64,000 nt of DNA, taken from contig CM022672.1 in the NCBI GenBank assembly GCA_012295275.1, positions 6,463,443 to 6,527,442 on the forward strand, given 5' to 3'. Made by a program: the position numbers and the translations under genes. A model generated the notes under the pieces. That model worked only from the letters and a program-made list of their open reading frames with translations, did no database searches and was not told where the DNA came from. Shown here piece after piece: positions 48,298 to 62,329 of this stretch (positions within the stretch are counted from its first letter, which is position 1; the number at the start of each line of letters is the position of its first letter). This DNA comes from Chrysomallon squamiferum. Lineage: Eukaryota; Mollusca; Gastropoda; Neomphalida; Peltospiridae.

Positions 48298-51200
48298 TAG
48301 TGGTTTATACCGCTTCTTGGTTTGTTTTATAAATATTAAATTTTAATTTTCAACCTAAATTATATTTTTAATGATTCTTATGATCCAGATACTATTCACA
48401 TTTCAAAAAGAAGTAAAAAGCTAAAAAGTAAAAACAAATGGCATAGATGTGATAGTATAATATAACAGAACATGCCATTATTATTATACGAGTATAAAAA
48501 TATATTCTTTCACCACATGAATATTTTTATTAATAATAATAACATCTGGAAATATATAAAAAAGGATAAATACCAAAGGTTGTATCTATGTATTTGATAA
48601 TTGATATTTTGATTTAAAAGGCTTAAAAATTTAAGAAAATCAAACTGATACTATAATGCGACAAAATCGTGAAAGCAAAAGACTATTAATGTATGCTGAA
48701 GTGACTACATGTGCTAAATTACTATAATAAATCTTCATGACTTTATTTATCATTTTATCTCAACAATACATAATATATGTACATTGTATGTACATCAAGG
48801 CATAATAATTAACAAATTTAATCAAAACAAATTTTGATTAGTAATAAAAAAACCATGTAAAAAGGCGGAATCAACTTTAAAAAGAATAAAATATTTGCAG
48901 AAACAAGCAAATAAACAAACAAACAAATAAATAAATAAATAAACAAATAAATAAATAAAATCTGATTAAACTTGTAACAACATTTTTTTAAACTAAAATT
49001 ACTTTAAGAAGATTAATGTTTTTTTTTTTTATTAAGTAGAAATGTGTAATGTCTATAAACATTAAACATACTTAAGACAATACTTACAGCTGTTTAGAAT
49101 ATTTATTAATGTTATTAATTTAAATTAAACATTTTATCTGTCCAATCTGTAAAGATAACATGTGTAAAATGAAAAAAAACAGGGTTTCCATTAGCGTTTG
49201 TTTTAAATAAAATTTTATTATTACTTTCTTATAACTCTACAGCATTTTTAAAAATACTTTTATAAAAGGATGTTTCTGTATGTCTGTATTTTGTATTTGT
49301 GTACAATATTTTCTTGTAACTGACAAAGCTCTATTTAAACTTGATGATTTTGTAAGAAGGTGTATCTATCTACATTATGATGTTATATCTGTTTATTGTT
49401 TTGTGTATGTGTGTTATATGTATCGGTTTGTGGTGTGTGTATTTATGTATTCAGCACATTTATGCTTTGTCTGTAATGTTTGTATGCATTACATTACTCT
49501 GTATTTCTGTCTAATTTGACTTAGCAGGAAACAATTCAAACTCAAATGACATTTGAACAAACATTTACTTAATAAAATCATCATTCAAGTATTTTTTCTG
49601 CATACTTCGTTCCATCATCTCTAATGGAAACCCTGTTACAATAACATGCAAAGATTACTGAAAGAAGAAAAATACAATAATAATAAAATAAAAATAAAAA
49701 TAAAGAAGGTTAAATAACTGGGAAGGTAGATGCAAGGCAGGGTTAGTCATGCTTTAAAAAATTATGTGTGAGTACCATCCAGAGACTTGCTCAGTGCCTA
49801 GAGTGATTTTGATGTTTTCAGAGTTTTGGTAGCTTTTCATACAACCAAGCTGAACATCGCCATGCTCGCTGGGCTTACAAGAGTTAGGGGAGGCAGTACA
49901 AGCACTGAAAAGAAAGAGGACAGCAGATGGTGGCAAAAGACAGAACTAGTTTGAGACTTCTAGTGGGCAATGACAGAGGGTAATCAGAACAGTGACTGTT
50001 ATGATGTTCATGTATGCACAGAGTTTGGGATACGAGTATTGAGGCTGGTCTGTGTTAACAACTGATTTTGATTGGTTTTTTTTTTTTTTGGTGAAGACTC
50101 AACAAGGGTCTTTGTCAGTAACTGATTGTTGATACCTCTTTATATAAATATTGAAACTTCAGAAATCCAGACATGCTTTTAAGTTAATCTTAACTTTCAA
50201 AGATGTATGTGTATCTTTAAATTAATTTTTAAACTTTAGAAATATAGATATTCCTTTAAGTTGATTTTAAACTTCAGAAATCCAGATACATACCTTAATG
50301 TTCATTTTAAACTAAAGATAACCATTCCTGTTTGATGTGGATAATGGTTTTAACATGAAGGAGATATATAGATATCATTTTCTCATTAACAAATTAATAA
50401 ACAACCTTTTCAGCTATAAGTGAAAAAACAAGTGATATAGTGCTTTCATAAAGATGTCAAAGGTATACTTGAGTTCCTTTTCTAACACAGACAGGCTAAC
50501 TTTGGCCATCTGTATTGTCAAAATATTGCTTTTAGAATGAAGACACTGTTTCAAAATTTATTTTTTATATTATTACTATTATTTTAATTTATTTCTTAAG
50601 ATGTAGAATGTATCTTTTAACTTCTCCAAAGAGCTTTATGAGGCATACATTATCTGCACAGCTACAGAGAAAAATGTCTGTAAAGTAAGACCACCATCTT
50701 CTATTAAAACAGCAAAATAAAGAAAGCAGCACTACTGTTAATTCATGCCAGCAAAAAGAGACACATGCAAATGATGAGACACTAGTTCTAACATGATCAA
50801 GATTTAGTAAGAAATTAGTCAGGGAAAATCAGTCAATTTTAGTATTTGAGAATGATCACAGAAAGCTACTTTTAATAGCAGACAGTATTAATGAAGCATG
50901 CAGTACATTACTGGAACATAACTAAAAAGGAAAAGATGACGAAATATTTGTGCTTTTTTTCTAGGCTCCATTTTACCATTGTTACAGAGACTAATGTTCA
51001 GACTGCAAAGTTTTTCCATTCTGTTTTAATAAACCTTTGAATTCCATTCTGATACATTTATATTTCTTTATTCGTATAGTCTAACCAGACTGTAACATGA
51101 AATTCCAGAGATTTTAATACTTACAAGATCCTAATATTAATTTAATATTGAAGTAGTTTAAATATCTCTTCATTATCCACTTTGACATACTAAATCTTTT

Positions 51201-52574
51201 TTAAAATTTAATAAACTTTCTCAAACTGAATTCTAAGACAACGATAAACAATTCTGAAAAAGTATAATACATTTTTCCAATTTTTTAGCTAATACGGTTA
51301 AGACCATAAAAAGAAAAAAATATATACTTCTTGTGTCAAAAATCTCTTTTCTCTCTTTTAAAAAAAAAAAAACAACATATTTGAAATATATAAAATAAAC
51401 TGAATTAATAAAATAAAAATTTACTTACGATAGCGAATCACCAGGTTCAACCACCATAGGCTCTTTGGAAGATGTGGTGGAAGTTCCTGCAGGAAGAGAG
51501 ATGGAGCTGATGTATCGCCTCTTCTGATTGGCTTGATGCAACAAGTTTTCTCTTAAGTATTTCAGACCCTCATACAGAGCACCCAAGATGAAGATGACAA
51601 TGCAAGCACCAGCCATTTCTGTAATAAAATAAAATAAAATAAAATAAAACTAATGTTAAAGAGAATGCAATAAACTTCACTGAAAAATATTTAAATAAAG
51701 ATAAAAGAAATAATATTTAAAGAAAAATAATAAATAAATTAATAAACAACAACAACAACAACAACAACAACTATAATAATAATAAAACAAAAATAACAAT
51801 TTAATAAATTAAAATAAAATAAAATGGAAAATAAAACAAAAACAAAAAATTGAAGCATGTATTTACAAATACATTACTGGCGTTATTTTTATTATTTTTT
51901 TATTTTTAATATTATAAAATCTTTTAAATGATACATATTATTTTATGATTGTCTATACACAACACAAAATACAGTAAAAATTATTTGCATTAAGTAACAA
52001 TTTATATCAAATATTAAATAAAAGATAAAAAATTAATTATAGAAATTTAGATTTAAAAAAAAAAGAAATTCAATTAAATAAATACATGTAAAAATAATAA
52101 TAAACAATAAATAAATAAAAAAAATAGAAATAAATAAAAAATAAAAATAAATAAATAAATAATAAAATAAATAAGTAAATAAAAAATAAATAAATGTATA
52201 AATAGGTGAGATTTTAAGTTCAAATTAAATTGGTATATATTTATTTATTATGTTTTAAATTTTTATTTATAAAAATAAATTTCAATATGGTTGATAAAAA
52301 AGATAAAATATAATAAAGATTACTGAAATTTTATATAAATCTAAAAACAACAACAGCAATGGCATCTTTTAAAAAAAAAAATTCTTCCCTCAGTAGTTTA
52401 AGCAGTTATTTATCTAATAAACTTTAAAAAAAGATCTGAAAGCTAAAGAAAAATAAAGAATAATATTAAATTATGTTGAAAAAACAACAGAGAATTTAAC
52501 ATATTAAATTTAAAAACTAAATACGATTAAATAATAAAATAATGTATAAATAATAATAATAATAACAATAGTAG

Positions 52575-52627
<53 letters not shown>

Positions 52628-55309
52628 ATAATAATAATAATAAAATAAAGTAATCGAAAATTATAACATTATAAAATAACTAAGAATTAATAAACTAAAC
52701 TATCCAAATAAATTAAGTTCTATTTTAAAAAAAATAATATTATCTACTATTAAAAAAAAAAGTTTTATTTTTTTTAATGATGATTATCAGCCTGTCACCC
52801 CTCAACCCCCAAAAAACTCTACAATGAAAAACAAAACAAAAAATAAAATAAAATAAATACATAAATAAATAAAATAATAAATCTATCAAATAATAGCCAC
52901 ATAAAAAAATAAAAAATAAAAAACCTCAAGGTGATATGCATTCCTTAAATAGTGTAGTCAGGTTTACCTGTTTATCTATGTATCATAAAGAAACACAAAC
53001 ATTTGTCCAGATAAAAATGTCTGAATCATAACCATAACAATCAAATCATTGTGTCTTTTTTTAAAGTTAGTTCTCTTTAATAATATTTATGTGGTCCAAG
53101 TTTGTTGTTTTCTTATTTTAATTTTATTTATTTATTTATTTTTATTCTTTATTTATTTATTTATTTTTATTATTATTTGTGAATATTTTAAAATGAAAAG
53201 ACATTAAATTATTATTATTTTGTTTAATTATAAATTTTATTTTATTTTATTTTATTTTATTTTATTTTATTTTATTTTATTTTTTTTTTTTTTTTTTTAT
53301 TAACAGAATTTTATTCGAAAAAAAAAAAAAAAAATTTTATTTTATTTTATTTTATTTTATTTTATTTTATTTTTTTTTATTTTTTTTTTTTTTTTTTTTT
53401 TTTTGAGTTATATATTAACAGAAACCTAACAGTTCTTGAAGATTATTTTTACAAAAGGCAAATTCTTTATTAGGAATAGAAATTTTAAAAAGCAAAAACA
53501 AAACAAAAATAAAAACAAACAAACAAAATCATTCAAAACACAAATCTGTAATATTAATTACAATACATCTATTTTAAAATTTAACTATGAAGTACGCAAA
53601 CATTAATCGGACAATTGTGAATTTTTCTATGTTAAATTAAAAATATTTTGAAAATTATAATTTCATTATAGATTACATGATACTGAAAAGATAATAAAAA
53701 TAATAATAATAATAAATTTAAAACAATAATAATAATAACAATAAATTTAAAAACAATAATAATAATAATAATAATTTTAAAACATAATAATAATAATAAT
53801 AATAATGAAAACAAAAAATCAAAACAATCCAAAAGATATTTGTGTCAAAATCATTAAATTTTTTATTATAAATGAACAAACAAATAATAATTTTTATTTC
53901 TTCATAATTTAAAGTAATGAGCCATAAGTCAGTAGAGCTTGGGGATCTGTTACCAAGAGCAATGCAGAAATAATGCTTAAACTTTAAAAAAAAAACACCA
54001 TCGTCACTTTTTTCTTTTTTAAAAAAAAAAACATTTCTAAGACTAATGTTAAAACTGTCTTGAACTGAGAACACAAATATGTATCAAAGACATAAGTACT
54101 GAAAGCTTTAGTAGACATAAGCATGTTTTATACAGTCGATTGATTGATTGGCCTCGAGTTATTTTGTTAGATGCGACTCAAAAAACATGTTTTAACAAAC
54201 TGAAAATAATCTCTGATGCCTTTTCCATGATAATGTCACATTCTGGTCAAATAGTATTTTAATAATTTGATGAAACATGTCCTCCTTTAATCACAGAAAA
54301 TATTGCATCAGAAAAATATTAAGTTAACATGACAAATCTGAATGTGTGTTAAATGTTCATCTAACAATTTAAGTTATTTTAATAACTGAATTTAGGACTT
54401 AAACATCAGTGAACTTGTTTAATCAAATATATTCTATTTGACTATTGTAGAAATTTTAACATGTTTATATGTCTATCTAACAGTTTATGTGGGTTTTGGG
54501 GGGGTTGTTTTCTTAATTTCTGTATTCTGGATGAAAATACAAATTTTAAAATGATGTAGGAGAATGTAATGGTAGAGAAACATTTTTTTGACACTGTATT
54601 TATTTATATAACAAAACAACTTTCAGAGATATATATATTGACCTACAGTTCTGTTCTTCTAATTTATAAATAAATAAATAATTTATAAATTCATGAATAA
54701 ATAAATAAATAAATAAATAAATAAAAAAATAAATAAAAAAATAAATAAATAAATAAATATACTGAACAAAATTGAAAAATTAAAAAATAAATAAAAGAAA
54801 CATTTAATTTTTAATTTTTTTTCCTTTTTAATGAATAAATATATCTTCTTTTAATTTAGTCTTTATATTTTTCTTAATTTCTGTATTCTGGATGAAAATA
54901 CAAATGTTAAAATGATGTAGGAGAATGTAATGTTAGAGAAACTGTCATGGTACAAAAAAAATTTAATTTTATATTGTAAGAAAGCTCATATTTTTTTTAC
55001 ACTGTATTTATTTATATAACAAAACAACTTTCAGAGAAATATATATTGACCTACAGTTCTGTTCTTCTAACTTATAAATAAATAAATAATTTATAAATTC
55101 ATAAATTCATAAATAAATAAATAAACAAACAAACAAACAAACAAACAAACATATTTAAAAATTTTAAAATTTAAAAATAAATAAATAAAAGAAACTAAGT
55201 AATTTTTTTAATTGTTTCCTTTTTAATGAATAAATACATCTTCTTTTAATTCAGACTTTATATTTTTCTTTAAAATAAATACTAATATGCCATAACATAT
55301 TAATTTAAA

Positions 55310-55346
<37 letters not shown>

Positions 55347-56262
55347 TAATAATAATAAATAAATAAGTGTAACATTAAAAACAAGTAGGATAAATATTGA
55401 AAATGATAAATATATATATCTATTTATATATATTAAACATTCTGCCATATCATAACTTAATCTGCACAGTCATAATGAATTGTGATATCAACACTCACGT
55501 CCTGCATTTGTTGTTCGCAGGGATTCAAACAGAATATATTCACAGTTTCCTGCATGAAAATACATCTGAAAAACAAAACACAGCATGGAAAACATGGACT
55601 CCTGCACAGAGGCAAAATAAAGTTAAAACAACAACAACTAAAGTCATCTTATTAGTATTACTGTTACATTATATTATTAGGTACGTGTATGCATAATTAA
55701 TAATTATAATGTTGGTGCATTTATTTGAATAATAGTGTATGCAATTGATTTTGTTTATGAAATTTTTTTTTTTATTGGTATTTTATATAAAAAAAAAGTT
55801 AAACAATGTTATTTTTTGCAAGGTTTAAGAGTGAGAAAAAAAAACAAGAAAAGATTATATAATTTTAATATATATTAAATTTGATGAACTGAAGAGAATG
55901 AAAGACAAAGAATGGCAAAAAGAGACAAAAGACATTGCAACGAAAGGTAAGACAAAGAGTCAGAGATAGAACAAAAAAACAGAGAGATAAAAAGAAAGAT
56001 AGAGAGAGACAAAGAGACAAACACAAACATGTGAAAAGGGAAAAATAAATTTTTAAAGATTCAGAGAGAGAGAAAGTAAAAGAAAAAAATGTGCACAGAT
56101 AACAAGAGATGGAGTGAAAACGTTTGGAAAGATTTACAAAGAGAGAATTAAAAAGATTAAATAACAATTTACCATCATCATGCCAGAACCACATGGACCA
56201 GTACTGTTGCCTTCTGGTTCTGGTTCTGGCACCGCATGAATCATCATTTCACCGTTATTCAT
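47283..56262 (-). CDS. SLC31A1: High-affinity copper uptake transporter CTR1
   Basis: Four minus-strand exons join in phase: 56173-56268 (coding from ATG at 56262), 55499-55565, 51429-51618 and 47283-47484. They give 182 residues; human CTR1 has 190. CTR1 is a homotrimeric plasma-membrane channel for Cu(I). The N-terminus is extracellular and Met-bearing (GEMMIH, SGMMMMYFHAG) with an N-S-T sequon at N19. TM1 runs from about Q53 ([20 protein letters not shown]). TM2 carries the essential MxxxM pair M142/M146 in [13 protein letters not shown]3 has G159xxxG163 in [11 protein letters not shown]. The protein ends in H180-C-H, the cytosolic metal-handling motif. All key elements are intact, so it should be functional. 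Oddities are a short N-terminus with few His and a Pro-Glu repeat (VPEPEPEG) where vertebrates have His clusters. It is convergent with the DOK-like gene. At least one 5' noncoding exon is expected upstream, because an acceptor lies 6 nt before the ATG. Confidence 0.93.
47781..47858. repeat. (GA)n microsatellite in CTR1 last intron
   Basis: 39 perfect AG units in plus-strand sense ((CT)n in the transcript), 300 bp from the last exon's acceptor. Confidence 0.95.
50145..50320. repeat. About 55-bp diverged tandem repeat
   Basis: Three to four copies of a pattern like aacttcagaaatccagataca followed by cttttaagttaattttaa, in the intron of CTR1. Confidence 0.6.
51429..51618 (-). CDS. SLC31A1: CTR1 exon 3 (TM1 and cytosolic loop)
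   Basis: 190 nt, phase 1 to 2, acceptor tttattacag, donor CTATC|gtaagt. It encodes the rest of TM1 ([19 protein letters not shown]) and a 40-45-residue cytosolic loop rich in basic and Ser/Thr residues ([21 protein letters not shown]). The loop length matches CTR1. Confidence 0.92.
52575..52626. repeat. (CTA)n microsatellite
   Basis: About 17 perfect units flanked by (AAT)n in a CTR1 intron. Confidence 0.9.
53238..53405. repeat. (TTTTA)n pentanucleotide repeat in two blocks
   Basis: Two ttttattttatt blocks flank a short unique piece (ttaacagaattttattcg) with poly-T before it and poly-A after it. The second block ends in a long T run. Confidence 0.9.
54509..55271. repeat. About 360-400-bp tandem duplication in CTR1 intron 2
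   Basis: Copy 1 (54509-54872) and copy 2 (54869-55271) start at tttcttaatttctgtattct and share acctacagttctgttcttct and ttttaatgaataaata. Copy 2 has about 60 extra bases after the agagaaac segment. The internal (AAAT)n tract differs in length and composition. Confidence 0.85.
55499..55565 (-). CDS. SLC31A1: CTR1 exon 2 (entry to TM1)
   Basis: 67 nt, phase 0 to 1, acceptor gtttttcag, donor GGAC|gtgagt. It encodes [20 protein letters not shown] followed by AG, corresponding to the conserved F-x-F/H-G...LF stretch just before TM1. Confidence 0.9.
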
Positions 56263-56268
56263 GTTTGC
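56173..56268 (-). CDS. SLC31A1: CTR1 exon with start codon and extracellular N-terminus
   Basis: Acceptor aaaatttcag, then GCAAAC and ATG. Thirty codons follow, ending in three Met codons before a gtaaat donor (phase 0). Bases 56263-56268 are 5' UTR, so transcription starts farther right. The region has Met pairs, one His, one Cys and an N-S-T glycosylation site. Confidence 0.85.
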
Positions 56269-59200
56269 CTGAAATTTTAAAAATATTTATCACTTATTTG
56301 CCTTAGTATTTCTTATCCGAAATTCTTATTGGTTTAAATGAACTTTGGAATGAAAATAAAGCTTAAACACAAAATTAAAAAATTGTACATGTACACAATC
56401 ATACACAAGTAATGCTTGATGCATTAAAAAAAGAAGAAGAAGAAGAAAAAGATTAATAATAATAATAATGCATAGATAGACAGATAGAGAGGTTGATTGA
56501 TTGTCAGAGAGAGGGAAAAAAAAAAAACTTTGACAACAGAGAAAATATCAAATCACAATCTGCACATTTTTCAGTATGTGAATTTACATATTTTTTTCAA
56601 TTTCAATATATTTTAATTGTAATTTATAAAGAAAGCAAGTAAAAGGAAAAAAAAAAAAAAAAAAAAATAGAAAAAAGTTATTAAAAACAAATGAATAAGA
56701 AAAATCCTCATAAAATATCTATATAATAATAATAATAATAATAATAAAAAGAAAATAAAGAAATAAATTTGAAGAAAAAAGAAAAAGGAAAAATCTGATG
56801 AAAAACAAACAACAAAGGAAAACAATATATATATTTTTAAAAAAAAGGAAAACAAAACAAAACAAAAAGAAATACTAACACAAAAAAATATTTATAAAGA
56901 AATATCCACAATACACCTTAAAAAAAAAAAATAATAATAAAAAAAACCCCAAAAAGTGAAGAAAAAAACTAAAAATAATAATAAACACTCACAGGTAACA
57001 AGTTTTCACAGACAGAACTGTATCAAAGAAATGGTTAAATCAGTTGTATATCAAGTAAATTGTATTTAAAAAATGGTATTAAGCTTTGCGCTTACTCATC
57101 CCACTAACAGACCACTGAGAAAAATCCTTTCAAATGGGCCTATTTCGTACACCTGCTGAGACTAACAGTTTAAATGACAGCATGATTTCATTGGTCAGTT
57201 AGGGTATGAAATAAAATCAAAGACGAGAGGTAACCCAAAGCCAGTGTCATTTCAAAGTGACGTTACTGTCATACAGAACAGGGAAGGAGAAAATTTCAAC
57301 TTCAGTTATCTTTAGTAATAAATGAACAGTTAATTATTAATTATTATTATTATTATTAATTAAATACCTTTAAATCCCAATTTTAGAAAAAATCTTTTTT
57401 TTTTTCCTTCTAGTTTCTCTAATCACATTAAAATTTATAAAATTTTACTGCTGTTGTCTTTAACTATTCAAGTCACATTAATATTAATCATTTGCTGATG
57501 CAACAATAATAAAGATCTAAAAATAGCATCATTTTGGCCTCATCAGTGTTAGTGCATTTAGTTCAACTGTTAAGTGTTAGCATCAACTGTTAAAAAACCA
57601 CAATGTACATACTACAATGGTGGCTTTATAAGGATACCCAAAACACCTTCATTCACCTTCCCATTTTGCCAGAACTGTTGCTTCTTTTGTTTTAATTATT
57701 AGCATTATTCTTTTTTTTTTAAATATTTATTTATTTACTTGAAAGTTAAATCCCTCTGAATGAAGACATGCCTCTTTTCTGACTTCGTGGATTGTCTGCT
57801 TCAGATCATCGGTTATTTGGCTGTGCCTATTTGTGTAGATAATATTACCAGGTGGTCAGATTTAGATCAAAAACGTTTATAATATGTATGATATCATTAA
57901 TATATGCCTATTTATAGAATATAATTTTAATCAAATTATTTTCAAGAAAATATTTGACAAATGGTTATTATTATTATTATTATTATTATTTTTTTTTTTT
58001 AAAAAGGTACTTATCTGAAACATTTTATTTACTAAATTGTTCTGAGATGTAATTTTTCAAACCTATCAAAAGATGATTTTACTGTTACTGGTTCTTTATT
58101 CTTTTCTTTTAAATTTAAAAAAACCAAAAAAAAACCAGGTCCAAGTTTCTGAAAAATGTTTCAGCCCAATAAATGAAATTTATATAAATACAAATACAAA
58201 TAATAATAATAATAATAATAATAAAAACCCAAAGTAAGCTGAATTAAGAAAAAAAAAAAAAAAAAAAAAAAAAGAAAGAAAAAAAAAGAGAAAAAGATAG
58301 GTTCTATTGACGTCATACCGTTGTATTCTGCCCAATAAAAAATGACATTCTGGCACGATACTGGCCTAGTAAAAATACAAATCACTATCTACCAAAAAAA
58401 CACCTAAAAATAAACTGGTTCAAAGAAAGAGATTAGTCTTTTAATAATCAGTCATGCATTCACCACGAACCTGATGCAATAAACTTCAAGAGTGAACTGA
58501 CAAAAATTCCATCATTCTTTTTTGAAAACATTTTAAAAATATTTCTTATGCTTATGCAAGTTGTAGTCTAGTTACTACTCAAGATCCATTTTTTTAAATT
58601 TGCAAACTAGCTGTGAATGTTTATTTACACATTGCATCTACATATAAATTAATCTGATGCAATACATGCTAATAATTACATAATCCATGTTACGTTTTCA
58701 AAAAGTTTACAAATTATCATTAACTTTTATATCAAAATAAACATATTATATAAATATTGTTTTTAAATTAAAGAAAAGAAAAAGAAAACATCAGCTTTTT
58801 TATTACTTTGGCATTACTGCATTGTTTTATTCAAAGTTCTAATCATTTTGATATTTTGTTACATTTACATGACACACCAACCTGATTACAAAAGTAACTC
58901 TATAGTCACTCTATCAGCAGTTTCCCAAAGCTGTGATTCAGCAGAAATCAGATGCTGCAAGTAACACAGTTAAAAGTGTACTAGCAACCGAAAGGCAACC
59001 CCTCCCACCTCTTTCCAGTTATTTTCAACCAGACTTAAGTACTTTGTGGACGATCTCAAATTTATTTCTTCTTTCCAATGACAGGACAACCCCTGAGTGT
59101 AACTTAATTATTACTGATACAAATACCATGATAATTTGCATACTTGAAGTCAACACAGATTTGACAGAAATACAAACATACATGCACGCACAATTCAATT

Positions 59201-62200
59201 TATTTGTGAAGATGTAACTGGTAGCCTAACACAGTTGAATAATTTATAATTCAGTTCAGTTTATTTATTATTTATATGAAAATTGAGATGATAAAATCAT
59301 CTTCCCTTATATAAATACATATGGAATAAAAAAATAAAAATAAAAGAAAACTTCAAAGACAGAAAATAAGTAAATACACACAAAACATGCATTGTAATTT
59401 AACAAAACCATATTAATTAAAAATAATAACCAAAATGACATTTTCTATATCTTCTGTATTGGAGATTTCACATATGAATTCTATTAGCTATTAGTTTAAA
59501 TTAATTCTTTTCATTATATTTTCCGAAAATTACAAAAAAAAATTATTTTGATTAAAAAAAAAAAAGAAATAAAAATAAAAAAAATAAAAATCTGAAAATA
59601 AAATTAATTAACAAAATAAAAAACATTTAAAATTCTAAAAGGTTGTTTTAAAAAAAAAGAAATAAAAAATAAAAAATAATAAATAAAAAAATCCACCCCA
59701 TAACAAAACTGCTAAGTAAACACATTTCTTTTGTTTGTAATTTGATATTTTACCTTTCAGTGAAAACTGATAAAATCCCCAAAACCTCTTTAAACCTCTG
59801 TCAAAAACAAAATCTTGCACCAGTGAATATTGAACTCTTAAATATGTATCCCTCAGTTTGAAAAGCAAGATTTATACCAGTCTAGATAATGAGTTCGAAT
59901 GATTATAGGTGAGTGTAAATGAAGATTATGTACCTAGCCGATAACATGAACAATGAACCTAAAAAAACTGCTGACTGTCACATACCTTTCAGATCACGTT
60001 TGGCCTAATTCACTAACCATAAGATCACTCAAGCTTGGAAGTAGAGCAGATATGCTCTTTTGTTGGACAACACACTCATAAATTTTTACACACACTGAAC
60101 CAAAATTTTAATGCAATATTTGAATGAGTTAAACTTGTTTGCACAGTCAGAAAAGCAGACGCCAGTAGCAGACGTGTCAGTGTGACTCTTCCAAACACTG
60201 CTGTGATCCGAGTGCAAGGACACCCACCCAGTAAAGCTTACAAGCACAAAACTTTTTAACCATGACCCGATTTAAAATATACTTTTTATGCTGCTGTTGC
60301 ATCAGTTATTTTCCACTTATTGAGCAATGATTTAAATATATATATATATGTATGTGTATATATATATATATATATAATTACTGACAGTTGACAAAGCAAG
60401 GATTATGGATCATAGTCCAAGTCATTGCTGTTATTACTGTATACAAAATATTATATAAATATAAAGCAATGTGGAGTATGTAGGTGGTAATGAAAATACA
60501 TATAATGTAAGACAACAGCACTTATCAAGTTTACAGATATTTTTCTATGTCGTAGAAAAGACATTATCAAGATTTATTAGCATCATCATCATTTGTTATA
60601 AAAATATTCTGCAGCAGTCAATAAAAAATGTAAATAAAAACCTGCTATTAATGGAAAACATTTAGTCAGTCTTTCCCTTCATTGCTACAATATTTATTAA
60701 TAATTAAAAGCTGAGAATTTGCCTGTTTGTAATATGCAGATACCGATAATAATAACAACCTTTTGCTGATACAATTTATTTATTTAATTTTAATTTTTTC
60801 CCCCAGTATTTCCAACACACACATTTCTAAATTTTTTTAATAAAAATTAATATTTAAATTCAGTTCCAACAAATGCTCCATAATTAGTCTATCATAAGAT
60901 GTTATGTTCTTCACTGTTTAAGGGAAGGTACAATTTAAAAATTCTGCCTGCTGGTTACTAAGATCAATTTATGTAACAGAAGCAGATATAATCATTCCTT
61001 TGCATGCCACCTGAAATCTATTCAGTAACCTTAAAACATTTTTAAAAAAATTAAAAAGTATAAAAAGAAGGAAAAGGAGAAGAAATCTATAGCTATGCAT
61101 TTGATTAATAAGTCTTTAACACCGATATGTTATAGATGGGATTATTATGCATTCTTGGTTGGGATAAATCAAGGTCATTCAAACTACTGCACTAAGTAGA
61201 CATCAGCATTATATTTTTTATAATATTTTAATCAGTCTATTCAATTCATGTGACACATTATCTACCTTTTCACTATCATTCAGACAATAAAGAGTACTTC
61301 AAAAAAAAAAAAAAAAAAAATGAACTTTAAAATTCAACAAAAGCCTTGAGATTGCAAGGTCAAATACCATTATGTCTGACACTACATGACAAGAATCAGA
61401 CAGTCAGATTATCTCTGGTATCAGCAGATTCAAAAATACTTGATACAGACTATCAACACAAACATTAAACAACCCATATCTTGTAGTCACCTGCAAAAAC
61501 CAAAAACATGTCGCTTATCAACAACACATTATCTTTGAGTATACACTAATATCTGTCTCCAAAACAGTGATGATGCAAATAATTTATCTACCTACTTACT
61601 TCATAAGAGAAAACAACTGCTGCTGATGAAATATGTATACATACAGGTACTGATATCAGATATATAATATTAGTCACAAGGAAGTTAATGAAAGAATTTT
61701 TTTTTTAAAATAAATAAACGAGAGAAATGTTTGCATATGACCCTAGGCTGATGAGCCAAAGAAATTGCCAAACATCACGAGTTTAACAGGAGTTACTTCC
61801 GTTTGACATGTTTAACTAACAAAACAAGATTTACACAGCTCATGTCTTAACATTCAATACTTTTTTCTTCTTCTTTCTTCTTTTTTTTTTTCAGATAAAT
61901 TTTAGTATTCAGTAACATACATTCATTTTTCATTTTCTAATGTGTTAGAGGTCAAACCTGTTATAATATTATATATTTCTATCTATCTATCTAATATACA
62001 TATGGACAAACACAGACACACATTTTGTTTGTGGGTGTATGTGCATTTTATATACATATAATGATATATAGACAATGTCATAATAGGCTTGACCTCTAGC
62101 AAGTTCATGTTACAACAGTAAATTTGTTTACTTAATAAAATAATTTATCTACACACATACATACGTTTACACACATGCACACACAGATACAGATACAGAC

Positions 62201-62277
62201 ATATATACATGCATACATTTCCTAACACACCCACACCCGCACATTTATAAATACACACAGAAACTTGCTGCATGCAT

Positions 62278-62329
<52 letters not shown>

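Larger units (their letters stand above)
51619..55498. other. CTR1 intron between exons 2 and 3
   Basis: 3.9 kb of almost pure A+T-rich low-complexity sequence ((AAAT)n, (AAT)n, (CTA)n, (TTTTA)n) plus the 54509-55271 duplication. The plus-strand open frame at 55397-55696 overlaps the true minus-strand exon and is its shadow. Confidence 0.7.

Noticed and set aside
58933-59217. 94-codon plus-strand open frame upstream of CTR1
   Set aside because: It has an unusually even composition but no domain, repeat structure, promoter or splice partner that I can support.
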